From contig NZ_AOCN01000027.1 in assembly GCF_000350525.1 (NCBI RefSeq), positions 1-64,000 on the forward strand: a stretch of 64,000 nucleotides of DNA, read 5' to 3'. The notes beneath the pieces were generated by a model. The model ran no database searches, was not told where the DNA came from, and saw only the letters and a list, made by a program, of their open reading frames with translations. Position 1 is the first letter of the stretch. Each line of letters begins with the position of its first letter. The translations under genes were made by a program, and so were the position numbers. This document shows positions 17,861-27,412 of this stretch, piece by piece. The DNA is from Leucobacter salsicius M1-8. GTDB lineage: Bacteria > Actinomycetota > Actinomycetes > Actinomycetales > Microbacteriaceae.

Positions 17861-18817
17861 ATGACACCCCGTCAGCAGAAAGAAACTACCGTGCCGCACG
17901 CCTCTTCTCGCCCCGCTCACCGCCTCGCCCGCGCAGCCATTGCAGCGGTCTTCTTCGCGGTAACGCTCGCGGGATGCGCCGCGCCCGCCGATCCGGGAGT
18001 CGCACGCGACGCGCTGCAGGAGGCAGCCCAGGCACCCGCCCCTGAGCACGAGGCCAAGGCCGACGAGGCAGAGGCCGAGCCGCTCGAGCTCGAGCCGCTC
18101 GAGTGCCTGCCCTACCTTGTCATCACCGCGCGCGGCACGGGCGAGCCCCACCGCGGCCAGCTGCTCTCGCCGGTCTCGCGCGCGATTGCAGAAGCAAGGC
18201 CGGATCAGGCCGTGCGCACCGACCTTGATTATCCCGCCGACACCGATATCAACGGGGGCGCCAGCCTCGGGGTGCGCACGCTCGTGACCATGCTGAACCT
18301 GCAGGCTCAGACGTGCCCCGAGCAGAAGTTTGTGCTGTTGGGCTACTCACAGGGTGCGATGGTCGTGGGAGATGCGCTGTCGGAGCCGGCCGCCCGGTTC
18401 GTGGGCACCAAGGCCGATGAGTTGCGGCCCGAGGCCGCGGCGGCCGTGAGCGCGATCGTGTTTTACGGCGACCCTCGGTTTGTGGGGGCGGAGCCCTTCA
18501 ACGACGGCAGCTACGACGAAACTCGCGACGGGCTGCTGCCCCGCCCCGCCGGGTCACTCGAGGAGTTCGCAGACCGCCTGCGCGACTACTGTGTGAGCGA
18601 CGACTTCATCTGCCAGGCGACCACGGCCGGTCTCGACGAGGCCGGCCACGTCGAGTACTTCGACAACGGCATGCAGCAGGATGGTGCGGCGTTCGCGATC
18701 ACCCAACTCGCCCCGCTCACCAAGACCGCACAGGATGCGAAGAAGTCGGGTGAGACGCAGCCCGCAGATAAGGGTGCACCAGACGCACCAAAATCAGACG
18801 ATCCCGCCACGGAGTAG
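17861..18817 (+). CDS. Cutinase-family secreted lipoprotein
   Basis: A 318-residue exported serine hydrolase. The signal segment LARAAIAAVFFAVTLAGC ends in a lipobox, then an acidic linker of about 45 residues. The cutinase fold has VITARGTGEPHRG, the nucleophile elbow LLGYSQGAMVVG, Asp in YCVSDDFICQ and His in AGHVEYFDNG. Cutinase-like enzymes of actinobacteria cleave short esters or lipids at the cell surface. The C-terminal ~30 residues are Lys/Asp/Pro-rich. I use the ATG at 17861, with AGAGG 12 bases ahead; a GTG at 17891 would shorten the N-terminus by ten residues and is also plausible. Confidence 0.87.
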   Translation: MTPRQQKETTVPHASSRPAHRLARAAIAAVFFAVTLAGCAAPADPGVARDALQEAAQAPAPEHEAKADEAEAEPLELEPLECLPYLVITARGTGEPHRGQLLSPVSRAIAEARPDQAVRTDLDYPADTDINGGASLGVRTLVTMLNLQAQTCPEQKFVLLGYSQGAMVVGDALSEPAARFVGTKADELRPEAAAAVSAIVFYGDPRFVGAEPFNDGSYDETRDGLLPRPAGSLEEFADRLRDYCVSDDFICQATTAGLDEAGHVEYFDNGMQQDGAAFAITQLAPLTKTAQDAKKSGETQPADKGAPDAPKSDDPATE

Positions 18818-18852
18818 CCCGGCGCAGCGGGCCCCAGCTCAGCTGTTCCCCC

Positions 18853-20076
18853 TTATACGGCCACGTCAATAAGCGGCACGCTCGGATCGCTGAGCTTTGC
18901 TATGTCGACCTGTGTGCCGCTGCGCACGAGCTCCTGGATCTGCTCGTTCACGTCCCACACGTTGACGTTCATGCCGCCGCCCACCCGACCATCCTTCACC
19001 CAGAAGGCTAGGTATTCGCGCGTTGCGAGGTCGCCCCGCACCACGATCTCGGCGTCTCGCATGAGGTGCGGGTAGCCGGCGAGTTCCATCCCGAGGTCCC
19101 ACTGGTCGGTGAAAAAGAACGGAATCACGTCGTATCTCACCTCTTGGCCCAGCATCGCCTTCGCAGCAGCCTGGCCCGTCGCGAGCGCGACCGCCCAGTG
19201 TTCGCTCCGCACGCGGACGCCCGCGCCCGCATGGTCGATGTTCGCGATGTCACCGGCGGCAAACACGTCGGGCGCGCTCGTGCGCAGGGAGGCATCGACG
19301 AGGACGCCGTTGTCCACCCGCATCCCGGCAGCCTCCGCGAGCTCGACGTTGGGAATCGCGCCGACCCCCACCAGCACGAGATCAGCGGGCAGCGTCTCCC
19401 CGTCCACGGTTACCCCCGTGACCCGGTTGTCCGTGCCGACGATTCCTTCGACCCCCGCTTGCATCCGAAATACCGTCCCGTGGGCCTCGTGTAGTTGCTG
19501 AAAGTTGTGGCCGAGCGATTCTCCGAGAACCGCCTCCAGTGGCGCATTCCCGCGCTCGAGCACGGTGACGGTGTTGCCCTTCTCCCGTGCGGCAGCGGCG
19601 GCCTCCATGCCGATCCAGCCGGATCCAATCAACACGATGTTCTTGTCCCCCGCGGCGAACACCTCACGCAGCGCCTGGGAGTCCTCGAGGGTGCGGAGGG
19701 TGTGTACTCCTGCGAGTTTGGCCCCGGGAATCGGAAGCGTGCGCGCACGCGATCCCGTGGCGAGTAGGAGTTTGTCGTAGCCCAGTGATTCGCCGCTTGT
19801 CAGTGACACCGTGTGGGCCACCGCGTCGATGGCGTCCGCGGTGACACCCGTGCGGACGACAATGTCATGTTTCTCGTACCACTCAGACGGGTGGGAGAAA
19901 AGCGACGCCTCATCCTCGTTGCCCTGCAGAAATCCCTTGGAGAGCCCCGGGCGTTCGTAGGGCAGGTGCGGCTCCTTCGCGACGATGGTGATGCTGCCCG
20001 CAAAGCCTTCGTGTCGCAGCTGCTGCGCTGCACTTGCTCCAGCAAATCCGCCGCCGATGATCACCATTGCATTCAT
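18853..20076 (-). CDS. FAD-dependent NAD(P)H reductase (ferredoxin/rubredoxin reductase type)
   Basis: A 407-residue two-nucleotide-binding flavoprotein. FAD motif: MVIIGGGFAGASAAQQLR. NAD motif: NIVLIGSGWIGMEAAAAAREKG. Second FAD motif: TSAPDVFAAGDIANID. A C-terminal reductase-C-like domain follows (LATREYLAFWVKDGRVGGGMNVN). The family passes electrons from NAD(P)H to ferredoxin-, rubredoxin- or Rieske-type partners; no partner gene is beside it. The start at 20076 has AGAGGTGG ahead. It is divergent from a Cys-rich regulator that may sense iron-sulfur status. Confidence 0.88.
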   Translation of the reverse strand: MNAMVIIGGGFAGASAAQQLRHEGFAGSITIVAKEPHLPYERPGLSKGFLQGNEDEASLFSHPSEWYEKHDIVVRTGVTADAIDAVAHTVSLTSGESLGYDKLLLATGSRARTLPIPGAKLAGVHTLRTLEDSQALREVFAAGDKNIVLIGSGWIGMEAAAAAREKGNTVTVLERGNAPLEAVLGESLGHNFQQLHEAHGTVFRMQAGVEGIVGTDNRVTGVTVDGETLPADLVLVGVGAIPNVELAEAAGMRVDNGVLVDASLRTSAPDVFAAGDIANIDHAGAGVRVRSEHWAVALATGQAAAKAMLGQEVRYDVIPFFFTDQWDLGMELAGYPHLMRDAEIVVRGDLATREYLAFWVKDGRVGGGMNVNVWDVNEQIQELVRSGTQVDIAKLSDPSVPLIDVAV

Positions 20077-20183
20077 TTGCGCCACCTCTTTCTTTGCGTT
20101 ACCGCGCTGAGACTTCGCCGTCACTTCGCACTCTATGGAGCCGCCGCTCTAGTGTCAACAAGTTTCGCCGATAGACTATTGGC

Positions 20184-20906
20184 ATGGACGAATTCGACAG
20201 CATTCACGCAGTGGGGGCCCTCGCGGACCCGGTTCGCAGGAACCTGTATGAGTACGTTGTGGCGCAGCATGAAGCCGTCGGCCGCAAACAAGCCGCCGAG
20301 GCCGTCGGCACACCGCAGCACACCGCGAAGTTTCACCTCGACCGCCTAGTGGAGGAAGGGTTGCTCGCTGTGGAGTATCGCAGGCTCTCCGGCAAGACCG
20401 GCCCGGGGGCCGGCCGCCCCTCCAAGCTCTACCGACGTTCGGGTGCGCAGATCGAGGTGTCCCTGCCGGGCCGCCAGTACGACCTCATGGGCGGAATCCT
20501 TGCCGCCGCCGTCGAGCGCAACGACTCCCCGGCGATGCAGGACGCTCTCAAGTCGGTCGCGCACGCCGCGGGGCTGAGCGCGGGCGAGGAACATCGCGCA
20601 GCGTTTCCCGCCCCGGAATCCGCGCTCTTCGAAATCGCTGATGCGCTCGCGGACCACGAGTTTGAACCGGTGATCGCCGACGACGTGGTGCGACTGCGCA
20701 ATTGCCCGTTCGACCATCTCGCCAAGGACCACACGCAGCTCGTGTGCGGCGTCAATCAAAACTACATTCAGGGTGTGGTCGACGGCCTCGGGTGCCGGTG
20801 CGCGCACGCGAGTCTCGAACCCGAGGCCGGGTACTGCTGCGTCACGATCCGCGAGGGAGCGGTGGCCGAGCCAGCCACGGCCTGTGGCTGCCAGCGCCAC
20901 GACTAA
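20184..20906 (+). CDS. ArsR-like winged-helix regulator with C-terminal Cys cluster
   Basis: A 240-residue regulator. The N-terminal winged helix spans about residues 5-75 (ALADPVRRNLYEYVV ... RKQAAEAVGTPQHTAKFHLDRLVEEGLL), followed by a GRPSKLYRR wing. The C-terminal half has Cys residues spaced CPF-(~14)-CG-(~13)-CRC plus CC, the kind of set that holds a 2Fe-2S or 4Fe-4S cluster in SufR-like regulators. It is divergent from the flavin reductase across ~107 bases and probably controls it. Cluster binding and target are inferences. Confidence 0.82.
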   Translation: MDEFDSIHAVGALADPVRRNLYEYVVAQHEAVGRKQAAEAVGTPQHTAKFHLDRLVEEGLLAVEYRRLSGKTGPGAGRPSKLYRRSGAQIEVSLPGRQYDLMGGILAAAVERNDSPAMQDALKSVAHAAGLSAGEEHRAAFPAPESALFEIADALADHEFEPVIADDVVRLRNCPFDHLAKDHTQLVCGVNQNYIQGVVDGLGCRCAHASLEPEAGYCCVTIREGAVAEPATACGCQRHD

Positions 20907-20923
20907 CGTCAGCCGGACCGGTG

Positions 20924-22387
20924 CTAGCGGGTCTCGCCCTTGACGACCGGTAGGTTGCCGGTGACGCTGTGCTCGTTCTCCCAGCACTCGATGCCACTCA
21001 CCTCGGGGAGGAGCGCGCGCGTGAATACGGGATCGAGTCCGAGCTTGCGTTGGCGGGAGTAATCGCGCATCAGTTTGAATGCGATGCCCGAGAGCAGACC
21101 GATCGCGATCAGGTTGACGAGGGCCATGACGCCCATGATCGTGTCGGCCGAATTCCAGATCACGTCAGCCGAGGCGATCGAGCCCACAAAGATCGCGGCG
21201 ACCGCGAGCAGGCGATAGCCGAGGAGCACCGCGGGGCGCGTCGAGATGAACTCGATGTTCGATTCGCCGTAGTAGTAGTTGCCGAGGATCGAGCTGAACG
21301 CGAGCAAGAAGATGATCACCGAGAGCAGCACGTTTGACCAAGGTCCCAGCGCCCCCACGATCGCATCCTGAGTGAGGTCGATGCCCTTGGCAGCATTCGC
21401 CAAGTCGGGGGTCGACACGAGAATAATGAACGCCGTGATCGAGCACACCAGGAACGTGTCGAAGTAGACGCCCAGGGTCTGCACGAGACCCTGCTTGACC
21501 GGGTGGGTGACCGCGGCGCTCGCACCCGCGTTCGGGGCAGAGCCGAGGCCAGCCTCGTTCGAGAACATGCCGCGCTTGATGCCGGTCATGAGCACCGTTC
21601 CAAACGCGGCCCCAACGACCTGGTTGGCACCGAACGCGCTCGTGTAGATCGAGGCGAACACCTCGGGCAGGCGCTCGATGTTGAGACCCACGATCACGAG
21701 ACCGAGCAGCAGGTAGAGCAGCGCCATCGCCGGCACAACGGCCTGCGTGACGCTCGCGATGCGGCGCACGCCGCCAAACACGACAAGGGCCGTGAGGATC
21801 GCCAGCACGATGCCAATTACGACGGGCAGCCATTCAAGCTTGCCACCAAAGCTCGAGGACACCGTGGCCGTGATGGTGTTGGCTTGCAGCGAGCTAAACG
21901 CGAAGGGGAAGCAGATGATCAGGATGCCCGCAAACAGCGTGCCCATCCAACGGGCATTCAGCCCCTTCCACATGTAATACGCCGGGCCGCCGCGAAACCC
22001 GCTCTTATCCCTCACCTTGAAGAGCTGGCCCAGGGTCGACTCGACAAAGCTGGAGGCGCCACCGACAAGCGCCATCGTCCACATCCAGAAGACCGCGCCG
22101 GGGCCTCCGATCGCGATGGCCGTGCCCACGCCCGCAATGTTGCCCACTCCGACGCGCGAGGCGGCCGAGATCGTGAATGCCTGAAACGCCGAGACCGACT
22201 GTGGTTTACCGTGCTCGTCGGTGGGCGTCTTGTTCGTGAGTGTGCGGAGCATTTCAGGGAACCACCGTAGCTGCACGACTCCTGACCTGATCGTGAAGTA
22301 CAGCCCGAGCCCGAGGAGCACGGGCAGCACAATCCAGGTCCACAGCCGGTCACCAGCGAGCAGCATAAAATCGTTCAGCACGTCCAT
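20924..22387 (-). CDS. AGCS-family sodium:alanine/glycine symporter
   Basis: A 487-residue membrane protein with about eleven hydrophobic helices, importing alanine or glycine with Na+. Family segments are VGVGNIAGVGTAIAIGGPGAVFWMW, GPAYYMWKGLN, and RGMFSNEAGLGSAPNAGASA, a core transport motif. The ATG at 22387 begins MDVLNDFMLLAGDRLWTWIVLP, a normal N-terminus. Substrate choice between alanine and glycine cannot be settled. It is a single gene, convergent with the Cys-rich regulator, whose stop lies 17 bases away. Confidence 0.93.
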   Translation of the reverse strand: MDVLNDFMLLAGDRLWTWIVLPVLLGLGLYFTIRSGVVQLRWFPEMLRTLTNKTPTDEHGKPQSVSAFQAFTISAASRVGVGNIAGVGTAIAIGGPGAVFWMWTMALVGGASSFVESTLGQLFKVRDKSGFRGGPAYYMWKGLNARWMGTLFAGILIICFPFAFSSLQANTITATVSSSFGGKLEWLPVVIGIVLAILTALVVFGGVRRIASVTQAVVPAMALLYLLLGLVIVGLNIERLPEVFASIYTSAFGANQVVGAAFGTVLMTGIKRGMFSNEAGLGSAPNAGASAAVTHPVKQGLVQTLGVYFDTFLVCSITAFIILVSTPDLANAAKGIDLTQDAIVGALGPWSNVLLSVIIFLLAFSSILGNYYYGESNIEFISTRPAVLLGYRLLAVAAIFVGSIASADVIWNSADTIMGVMALVNLIAIGLLSGIAFKLMRDYSRQRKLGLDPVFTRALLPEVSGIECWENEHSVTGNLPVVKGETR

Positions 22388-22486
22388 GGGTCAAGCATTA
22401 CAGCGCGCGGCCCGTTCTCGCCCTCTTTTGAATTTCGGATTTCGACGAACCCCAAAGAAGACGACAACGGGCCGCATCTATATCGC

Positions 22487-24929
22487 CTAGATCCGGCGTC
22501 GTGTGCGCAGCGCGAGCAAGAGACCGCCCGCCGCGAGCATCGCACCCGCTGCCACGCCCACCGCGATCATCGGCGAACCGCCGGTATTCGACAGCGATGA
22601 CCCTGTTTTTGTTCCGGGCGCCTCCGGCGTCGTCCCGGTCGTCGGCGCACCCGCAGCAAATTGCACAGCGACACCTGCACCGGTGTTCCCTGCTACGTCG
22701 ACCGCCCGTAGCTGTACCGTTGTGGCTTCCTTGCCGAGCGAAACCTCGGCCGTGGAGGCGCCAGCACCCCGGTCACCAGCGCCTAGGTCTCCAGCACCTA
22801 GGTCTCCAGCGCCTACGAGTTGCTGCCACGTCTGGGCATCGCCGATCCGGAACTCGACGCGCGCAACACCCGAGGTCGCGTCCTGTGCCTCGAAGCTGAT
22901 GTGCCCGCGCTGGGCCGCGGCCTGAGCCGTGAGCGTAGGGGCAACGGTGTCGATGTCGACCCGGCGCTGTGCGACCTCGCCAACGTTGCCAAAGTCGTCC
23001 GTCGCACGCGCCCGGACGGTGTGGCTACCGTCGGTCGTGAGTTCGACCGGGGCCGCGTAGGCTGCCCACGTCGCGCCGTCGAGCGAGAACTCGACCGCCG
23101 GTGCGTCGTCGGCGTTATCGGTGGCCTGCGCGGTCACGGCCACCGGTACTGCGCGGTGCCAACCCGATTCTTCCGCAGCAGCTGAACCCAGGCTCACCAC
23201 AGGCGCCTCGGCATCGCGCTGGAGCTGGATCTTGACGGTGGGGTCGCCCGACATTTTGACGGCCTTGGCCGAACCGCGCGCACCGTCAGCTCCAACCGCG
23301 ACGACGTCGCAGGTGGAAGCTGGAGTGTTGGTCACGACAGCACCCGCGGTGTCGGTGTCACCGGCGTCGCGCCAGCCAGCGTCGCCCTCGCAACTGAGCG
23401 CAATGCTCGCAGCCTCCGACGGCTGACCGACCTCGTCGGTCACCTCCACTGTGACTTCTTCGAGGGCCGCACGGAACACCGAACCACCGAGGATTCGGGC
23501 GGCAATTGCCATGCGCTCCTCAGACACAAACTCGAGGGTGTCCGTCGTCTGATGGTAGGCCGGCTCCAGCACGATATTTGAGCCGCCGGCCCAGAACATC
23601 CAACTGAATACGACCGCCGGAATGCCGACTTCATGGAATGACTGGTGATCGCTGCGGCCGACCTGGCCGATATGGAGATCGCCTTCGCCAGCGAGCTTCG
23701 AGACGATGTTGGCGAGCCAGAGCACCGGGTTGTCTTCCTTCTTCGCACCGTCAACGGTGAGCGCCCAGAAGCCAAACGGCTGGGCGGCCGTCCCCTCATA
23801 GCTGGTACCAGCCATGTCCATGTTCCAGGCGCCGACCGTGCGATCGCGCTCCGCCTGCGTCATCACGTTGGTTGCGTGGTGCTTCGAGCCCCGAATTCCT
23901 TGCTCTTCAGCGCCCCAAGCCCCCACACGCACCTCAGTGTCGAGCGAGTAGGAGGTCAAGATGCGTGCGAGTTCGAGCATGATGCTCGCGCCCGAACCGT
24001 TGTCACTCGCGCCGTGGCTGCCCACCACCGAGTCGATATGCGCGCCGATGTACACGATGGGCGCGTTGGGGTTGCCGTTCGCGGCCTTCCGCACCCCAAT
24101 CACGTTTGTGCTCTCGTTCGCACCGGTCTGGGTCGTGATTGTGAGCGACAGCGGCCCATCCTTGAGCAGCGCACGCATGCGAGCGCCCTGGTTGACCGCC
24201 GATCCGACGACGACCATTCCCTGGGCTGCTGCTGGTACCGTGCCCGGGTTGGGCAGGGCCTCCGGGCTACTCATTCCTGCCACCTTCGTGAACACTACGG
24301 CGCTCACGCCAACTGCCGCCAGATCCTGCAGCAGTGCTGTCCGGGTGGCCACGGAGACATTCCAGTCGGCGAGCACAAACTTACCCGCGAGATCCGTGCG
24401 GGAATCGAGCCCGGTCAGGGTGCTGCCGATGTCGATCAGGTCTCCAGACACCGGGGGCGTCAGCACCGGTGAACACCGCATTGGATGCCGGCTTGAACTG
24501 CCAGCTCGCATAGCCCGGCTGGGTGCGACTCGGCGTCACGTCAGCGAACGTCTGCGGGGTGGCCGCAAATTTCTCACGTGAGGTGTCAAAACCGTACGAT
24601 GTGAGCGTCGACTCGACATAGTCCGCAGCTGCGAGCTCCCCCGAGGTACCCGCCACTCGCGGGCCGATGGTGTCGGCAAAATGGACGTCGTGGTTCCAAA
24701 TGTTCTGGGAGTTCACCGCGCCCAAAAATTCCTGTTGAAAACCGGGCAGGGTCGTGCCGTTCGAAATCGCCTCGACCGCGTCGATCGGTGCGAAGCTCTC
24801 GGCATGCGCGACCGTGCCCTGCAGCGCCAGTGGTAGCGCGAGCGCCGCCGCCGCGACTGCGATTAGTGGCCTGCACCGGCGACCTGCGGGTCGCGCGAGA
24901 GCACGTGAGTGCGCGTGCTGAATAGTCAT
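22487..24929 (-). pseudogene. M28-family secreted aminopeptidase, split by a single-base frameshift
   Basis: Two overlapping frames give one protein. Frame 1 (24929 to about 24457) has a signal peptide (LIAVAAAALALPLALQGTVAHA) and the domain start (HFADTIGPRVAGTSGE). Frame 2 (about 24453 to 22487) continues with a PA-like insert and the metallopeptidase core: ligands in YIGAHIDSV, GASDNGSGAS, AWGAEEQG, NMDMAG and SDHQSFHEVGIP. Next come an OmpL47-like Ig-type domain (VEFSLDGATWAAY...) and a cell-wall anchor with LSNTGG, a membrane helix and RTRRRI. Removing one base from the G5 run at 24453-24457 restores ADAPVSGDLIDIG. It is either a real mutation or a sequencing error. If intact it would be a surface aminopeptidase of about 810 residues. 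Confidence 0.88.
22766..22816. repeat. Short tandem repeat inside the aminopeptidase gene
   Basis: About four imperfect 15-bp units (core CAGCGCCTAGGTCTC) encode GAGDLGAGDLGAGDRGAG in the linker before the anchor region. It is in frame and probably varies in copy number among strains. Confidence 0.6.
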
Positions 24930-25077
24930 GTAACCGGGGTGTCCTCGCTGACATCGTGCATGTGCCAGACCGTCATGGCACACCCGGTTGAGACTATCGA
25001 GTTTCGAGCCTTACGCGACAGGTGAGTGACGCTTTATTGCGAGGTCGTCGCCGTAGACGCCCCTCGCGCTAAGTGCG

Positions 25078-26535
25078 CTACTCCGACTGATCGCGCAGGC
25101 GCACGAGGCGCTCGTGGCCCGTCTCCTCTAGCTCGGCGATGTCGGATCGAGACTTCAAGAAGTCAGAAAACGACCGAAACCCGAGCGCCTTCTCGTTGAA
25201 TGAAGGATCCATGCGGCGCATCTGCTGCTTCACCGCAGAGCTGTGGAGCCATTCGGAGTCGTCCTTTTCTTGGCCGAGCCACAGCGCACGAATCAGAAGA
25301 CCCGTGATCTCGATGTCATTGTCATCAGAGTTCTCGTCGTCGCCGTCGAGGTCGTGATCAAACTCGATGTCGTCGTAGTCATCACCAAAGATGCTGTCGA
25401 GAAGGCTGTGGCGTGCCGGCTCGTTGGCCTCCGCGGCGGCTTCTGCAAGCTCTGCGGCGGTCGTGGCGTCAACAGCTGTCGCTGCGGCATTCGCAGTGGC
25501 GTCGCGCGATGCTCGCGCGGGCCTCCGGGACCGGGACTTTGCCGGGGCCACGCTCTCGGCCCCATCGGCGGACGTTGCAGCCGCCTCCTTCCCCGCTGAC
25601 TCGTCGGGTCCGACCGCAGACGTCGAGGCGGCGGGCCCCGTCGAGACCGTTGAATCGCCTGACACCCCTGCTTCGGTGCGTGCGTTCTTGGCCGCTGAGG
25701 CTCGCCCACCCGCCCCGCGGGATCCGCGGCCACCCGCCGACTTCACGGGTGCTATCCCAGTGTCGGCAGCCACATCCTGCTTCGAGTACGCTGATGCTTC
25801 GGTCGAGGCGGCTCCGGCAGCATCGGCAGATCCAGCCGAACCTGCCTTCGCAGAAGCCTCAGCACTCACAGGCACCCCAGTACCCTCAGCAGCTGCAGTC
25901 GGCTCAGTCGCGGCCCTGCGGCCGCGCCCACCCCGACCCCCGCGCGCAGGGGCCTCCTCGCGCCGCGGCCGTTCCACTCCGGGCAGCGTGTCGTACGACG
26001 CGAACTCATCGCAGGCCGCCGTCAGCGACTTCGCGGTCGAGCCCGCGACTCCGATGCCGACGACGTATCGCCCGAGCCGCTTGCAGCGCTGTGCGAGCGG
26101 CACGTAGTCGGAGTCGCCACCCACAATTACCACGTGGGTCAGGTCGTCCAGCCGGAACATGTCTTCGACCGTGTCGACCGCGAGCCGAATATCGGCACCG
26201 TTCTTGGCGTAGGCGGCAGCGGGAAACAACTGCACCAGGTCAATGGCGCGGGCCACCAGCTGCGTGCGGTACTGCGCGTTGATTTGGGATGACCAGTCGG
26301 CGTACCCGCGGGTCAACACCAGGGTGCCAAACGACGAGGCATAGTCGATAATGGCCCCCACATCGATGGCCGCGGCCTCGAGCCGTGCCACGATTTCTGG
26401 GTCGTCCGGAGTCTCCGCGATCCGGTGCCGGTCGCGCCCGAACGAGTTTCGCCCGTGCACGCGGTCGTACCACGAGAGCACAATGTTGTCGAAGTCTAGA
26501 TAGACCGCGACTCGGCCGTTCTGGTTGTCTGCCAC
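25078..26535 (-). CDS. NYN-domain nuclease-like protein with C-terminal OST-HTH/LOTUS-like domain
   Basis: A 485-residue protein. The N-terminal NYN (PIN-like) domain, about residues 8-175, has VAVYLDFDNIVLSWYD, NGADIRLAVDTVEDMF and VVIVGGDSDYVPLAQRCKRLG, i.e. the four acidic residues expected of this nuclease fold. A long Ala/Ser/Glu-rich linker (about 190-385) follows. The final ~85 residues (GLLIRALWLGQEKDD ... NEKALGFRSFSDFLKSR) match an OST-HTH/LOTUS RNA-binding fold. It is probably an RNA-processing protein; the target is unknown. The GTG at 26535 is preferred because the NYN domain follows directly; the frame extends upstream to 26619. Confidence 0.85.
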   Translation of the reverse strand: MADNQNGRVAVYLDFDNIVLSWYDRVHGRNSFGRDRHRIAETPDDPEIVARLEAAAIDVGAIIDYASSFGTLVLTRGYADWSSQINAQYRTQLVARAIDLVQLFPAAAYAKNGADIRLAVDTVEDMFRLDDLTHVVIVGGDSDYVPLAQRCKRLGRYVVGIGVAGSTAKSLTAACDEFASYDTLPGVERPRREEAPARGGRGGRGRRAATEPTAAAEGTGVPVSAEASAKAGSAGSADAAGAASTEASAYSKQDVAADTGIAPVKSAGGRGSRGAGGRASAAKNARTEAGVSGDSTVSTGPAASTSAVGPDESAGKEAAATSADGAESVAPAKSRSRRPARASRDATANAAATAVDATTAAELAEAAAEANEPARHSLLDSIFGDDYDDIEFDHDLDGDDENSDDNDIEITGLLIRALWLGQEKDDSEWLHSSAVKQQMRRMDPSFNEKALGFRSFSDFLKSRSDIAELEETGHERLVRLRDQSE

Positions 26536-26581
26536 ACCCCTAGTGTGACAGGCCCCGCGCCCGACGCGCACACAATCGCGG

Positions 26582-27346
26582 TTATTGAGGCCGCAGAGCC
26601 TCAATCGCGAGATCGGCACGATCGGTCACGATGCCGTCAACGCCCATCGCGACGAGCTCGCGCATGCGATCCGGATCATTCACGGTCCACACGTGCACCT
26701 CGACGCCATGGCGATGCGCCGCCGCGATGAGGCGCGGCGTGAGCACCCGCAGCGGGCCCTGTCGCTCGGGAATCTGCAGCGCATCGAACCCACGCAGGGC
26801 CTTCGCGACCCCGAGGCCCAAGAGCAGCGAGGCTACGATCCGGATCACTCCCCGCTGCCCAGGGGAGGCCGCGGGCCGCCCCGGGGCAGCAGCCGCGAGG
26901 GCGCGTTCGCGGTATGTGTCGGAGAAACTCGTGACGAGCACGCGGTGCGCATGCTCGGCGAGGATGCGTCCCGCGGGATCGGCCGCCGCTAACGCCTTGA
27001 TGTCGACGTTGAAGCGGGTCTCGGGGTACGCCGTGAGCGCCTCGTCGAGCGTGATGACTCCGCCGCGCGCGCGCATGATGCCGACCAGTTCGTCGAGTGT
27101 GACGTCGGCGACCTTGCGCGGGTCGCCAGTGACGCGCATGAGATCGGCGTCGTGAAACAGCACGACCCTGCCGTCGCGGGTGAGATGGCAGTCGGTCTCG
27201 ACCATGTCGCAGCCCGCGCTGATGGCGGCCTCAATCGCGGCCCGGGAGTTTTCGACCTGACCGGCGTCGTGCATCGCTGGGGTCGTGAGTCCCCGGTGCG
27301 CGAGGATGCGGGGTCGGCGGGCCCCTGCGAGGTACGGGTGTGGCAT
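26582..27346 (-). CDS. Glycerophosphodiester phosphodiesterase
   Basis: A 254-residue GDPD TIM-barrel enzyme that splits glycerophosphodiesters into glycerol-3-phosphate and an alcohol. The active site shows HRG in RILAHRGLTTPA, the metal Glu/Asp pair in MVETDCHLTRDGRVVLFHDADLMR (His in FHD), then FNVDIKAL and the C-terminal VHVWTVNDPDRMRELVAMGVDGIVTDRAD. There is no signal peptide, so it is cytoplasmic. The ATG at 27346 (MPHPYLAGARRPR) fits the family; the longer frame to 27454 would overlap the divergent YbjN-like gene. Confidence 0.93.
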   Translation of the reverse strand: MPHPYLAGARRPRILAHRGLTTPAMHDAGQVENSRAAIEAAISAGCDMVETDCHLTRDGRVVLFHDADLMRVTGDPRKVADVTLDELVGIMRARGGVITLDEALTAYPETRFNVDIKALAAADPAGRILAEHAHRVLVTSFSDTYRERALAAAAPGRPAASPGQRGVIRIVASLLLGLGVAKALRGFDALQIPERQGPLRVLTPRLIAAAHRHGVEVHVWTVNDPDRMRELVAMGVDGIVTDRADLAIEALRPQ

Positions 27347-27412
27347 GCCTTCAATACTGTCACCTCGATAGGCTGGTGGCTGGCCACTGGACCTTACAGA
27401 ATCGAGCAAGAC

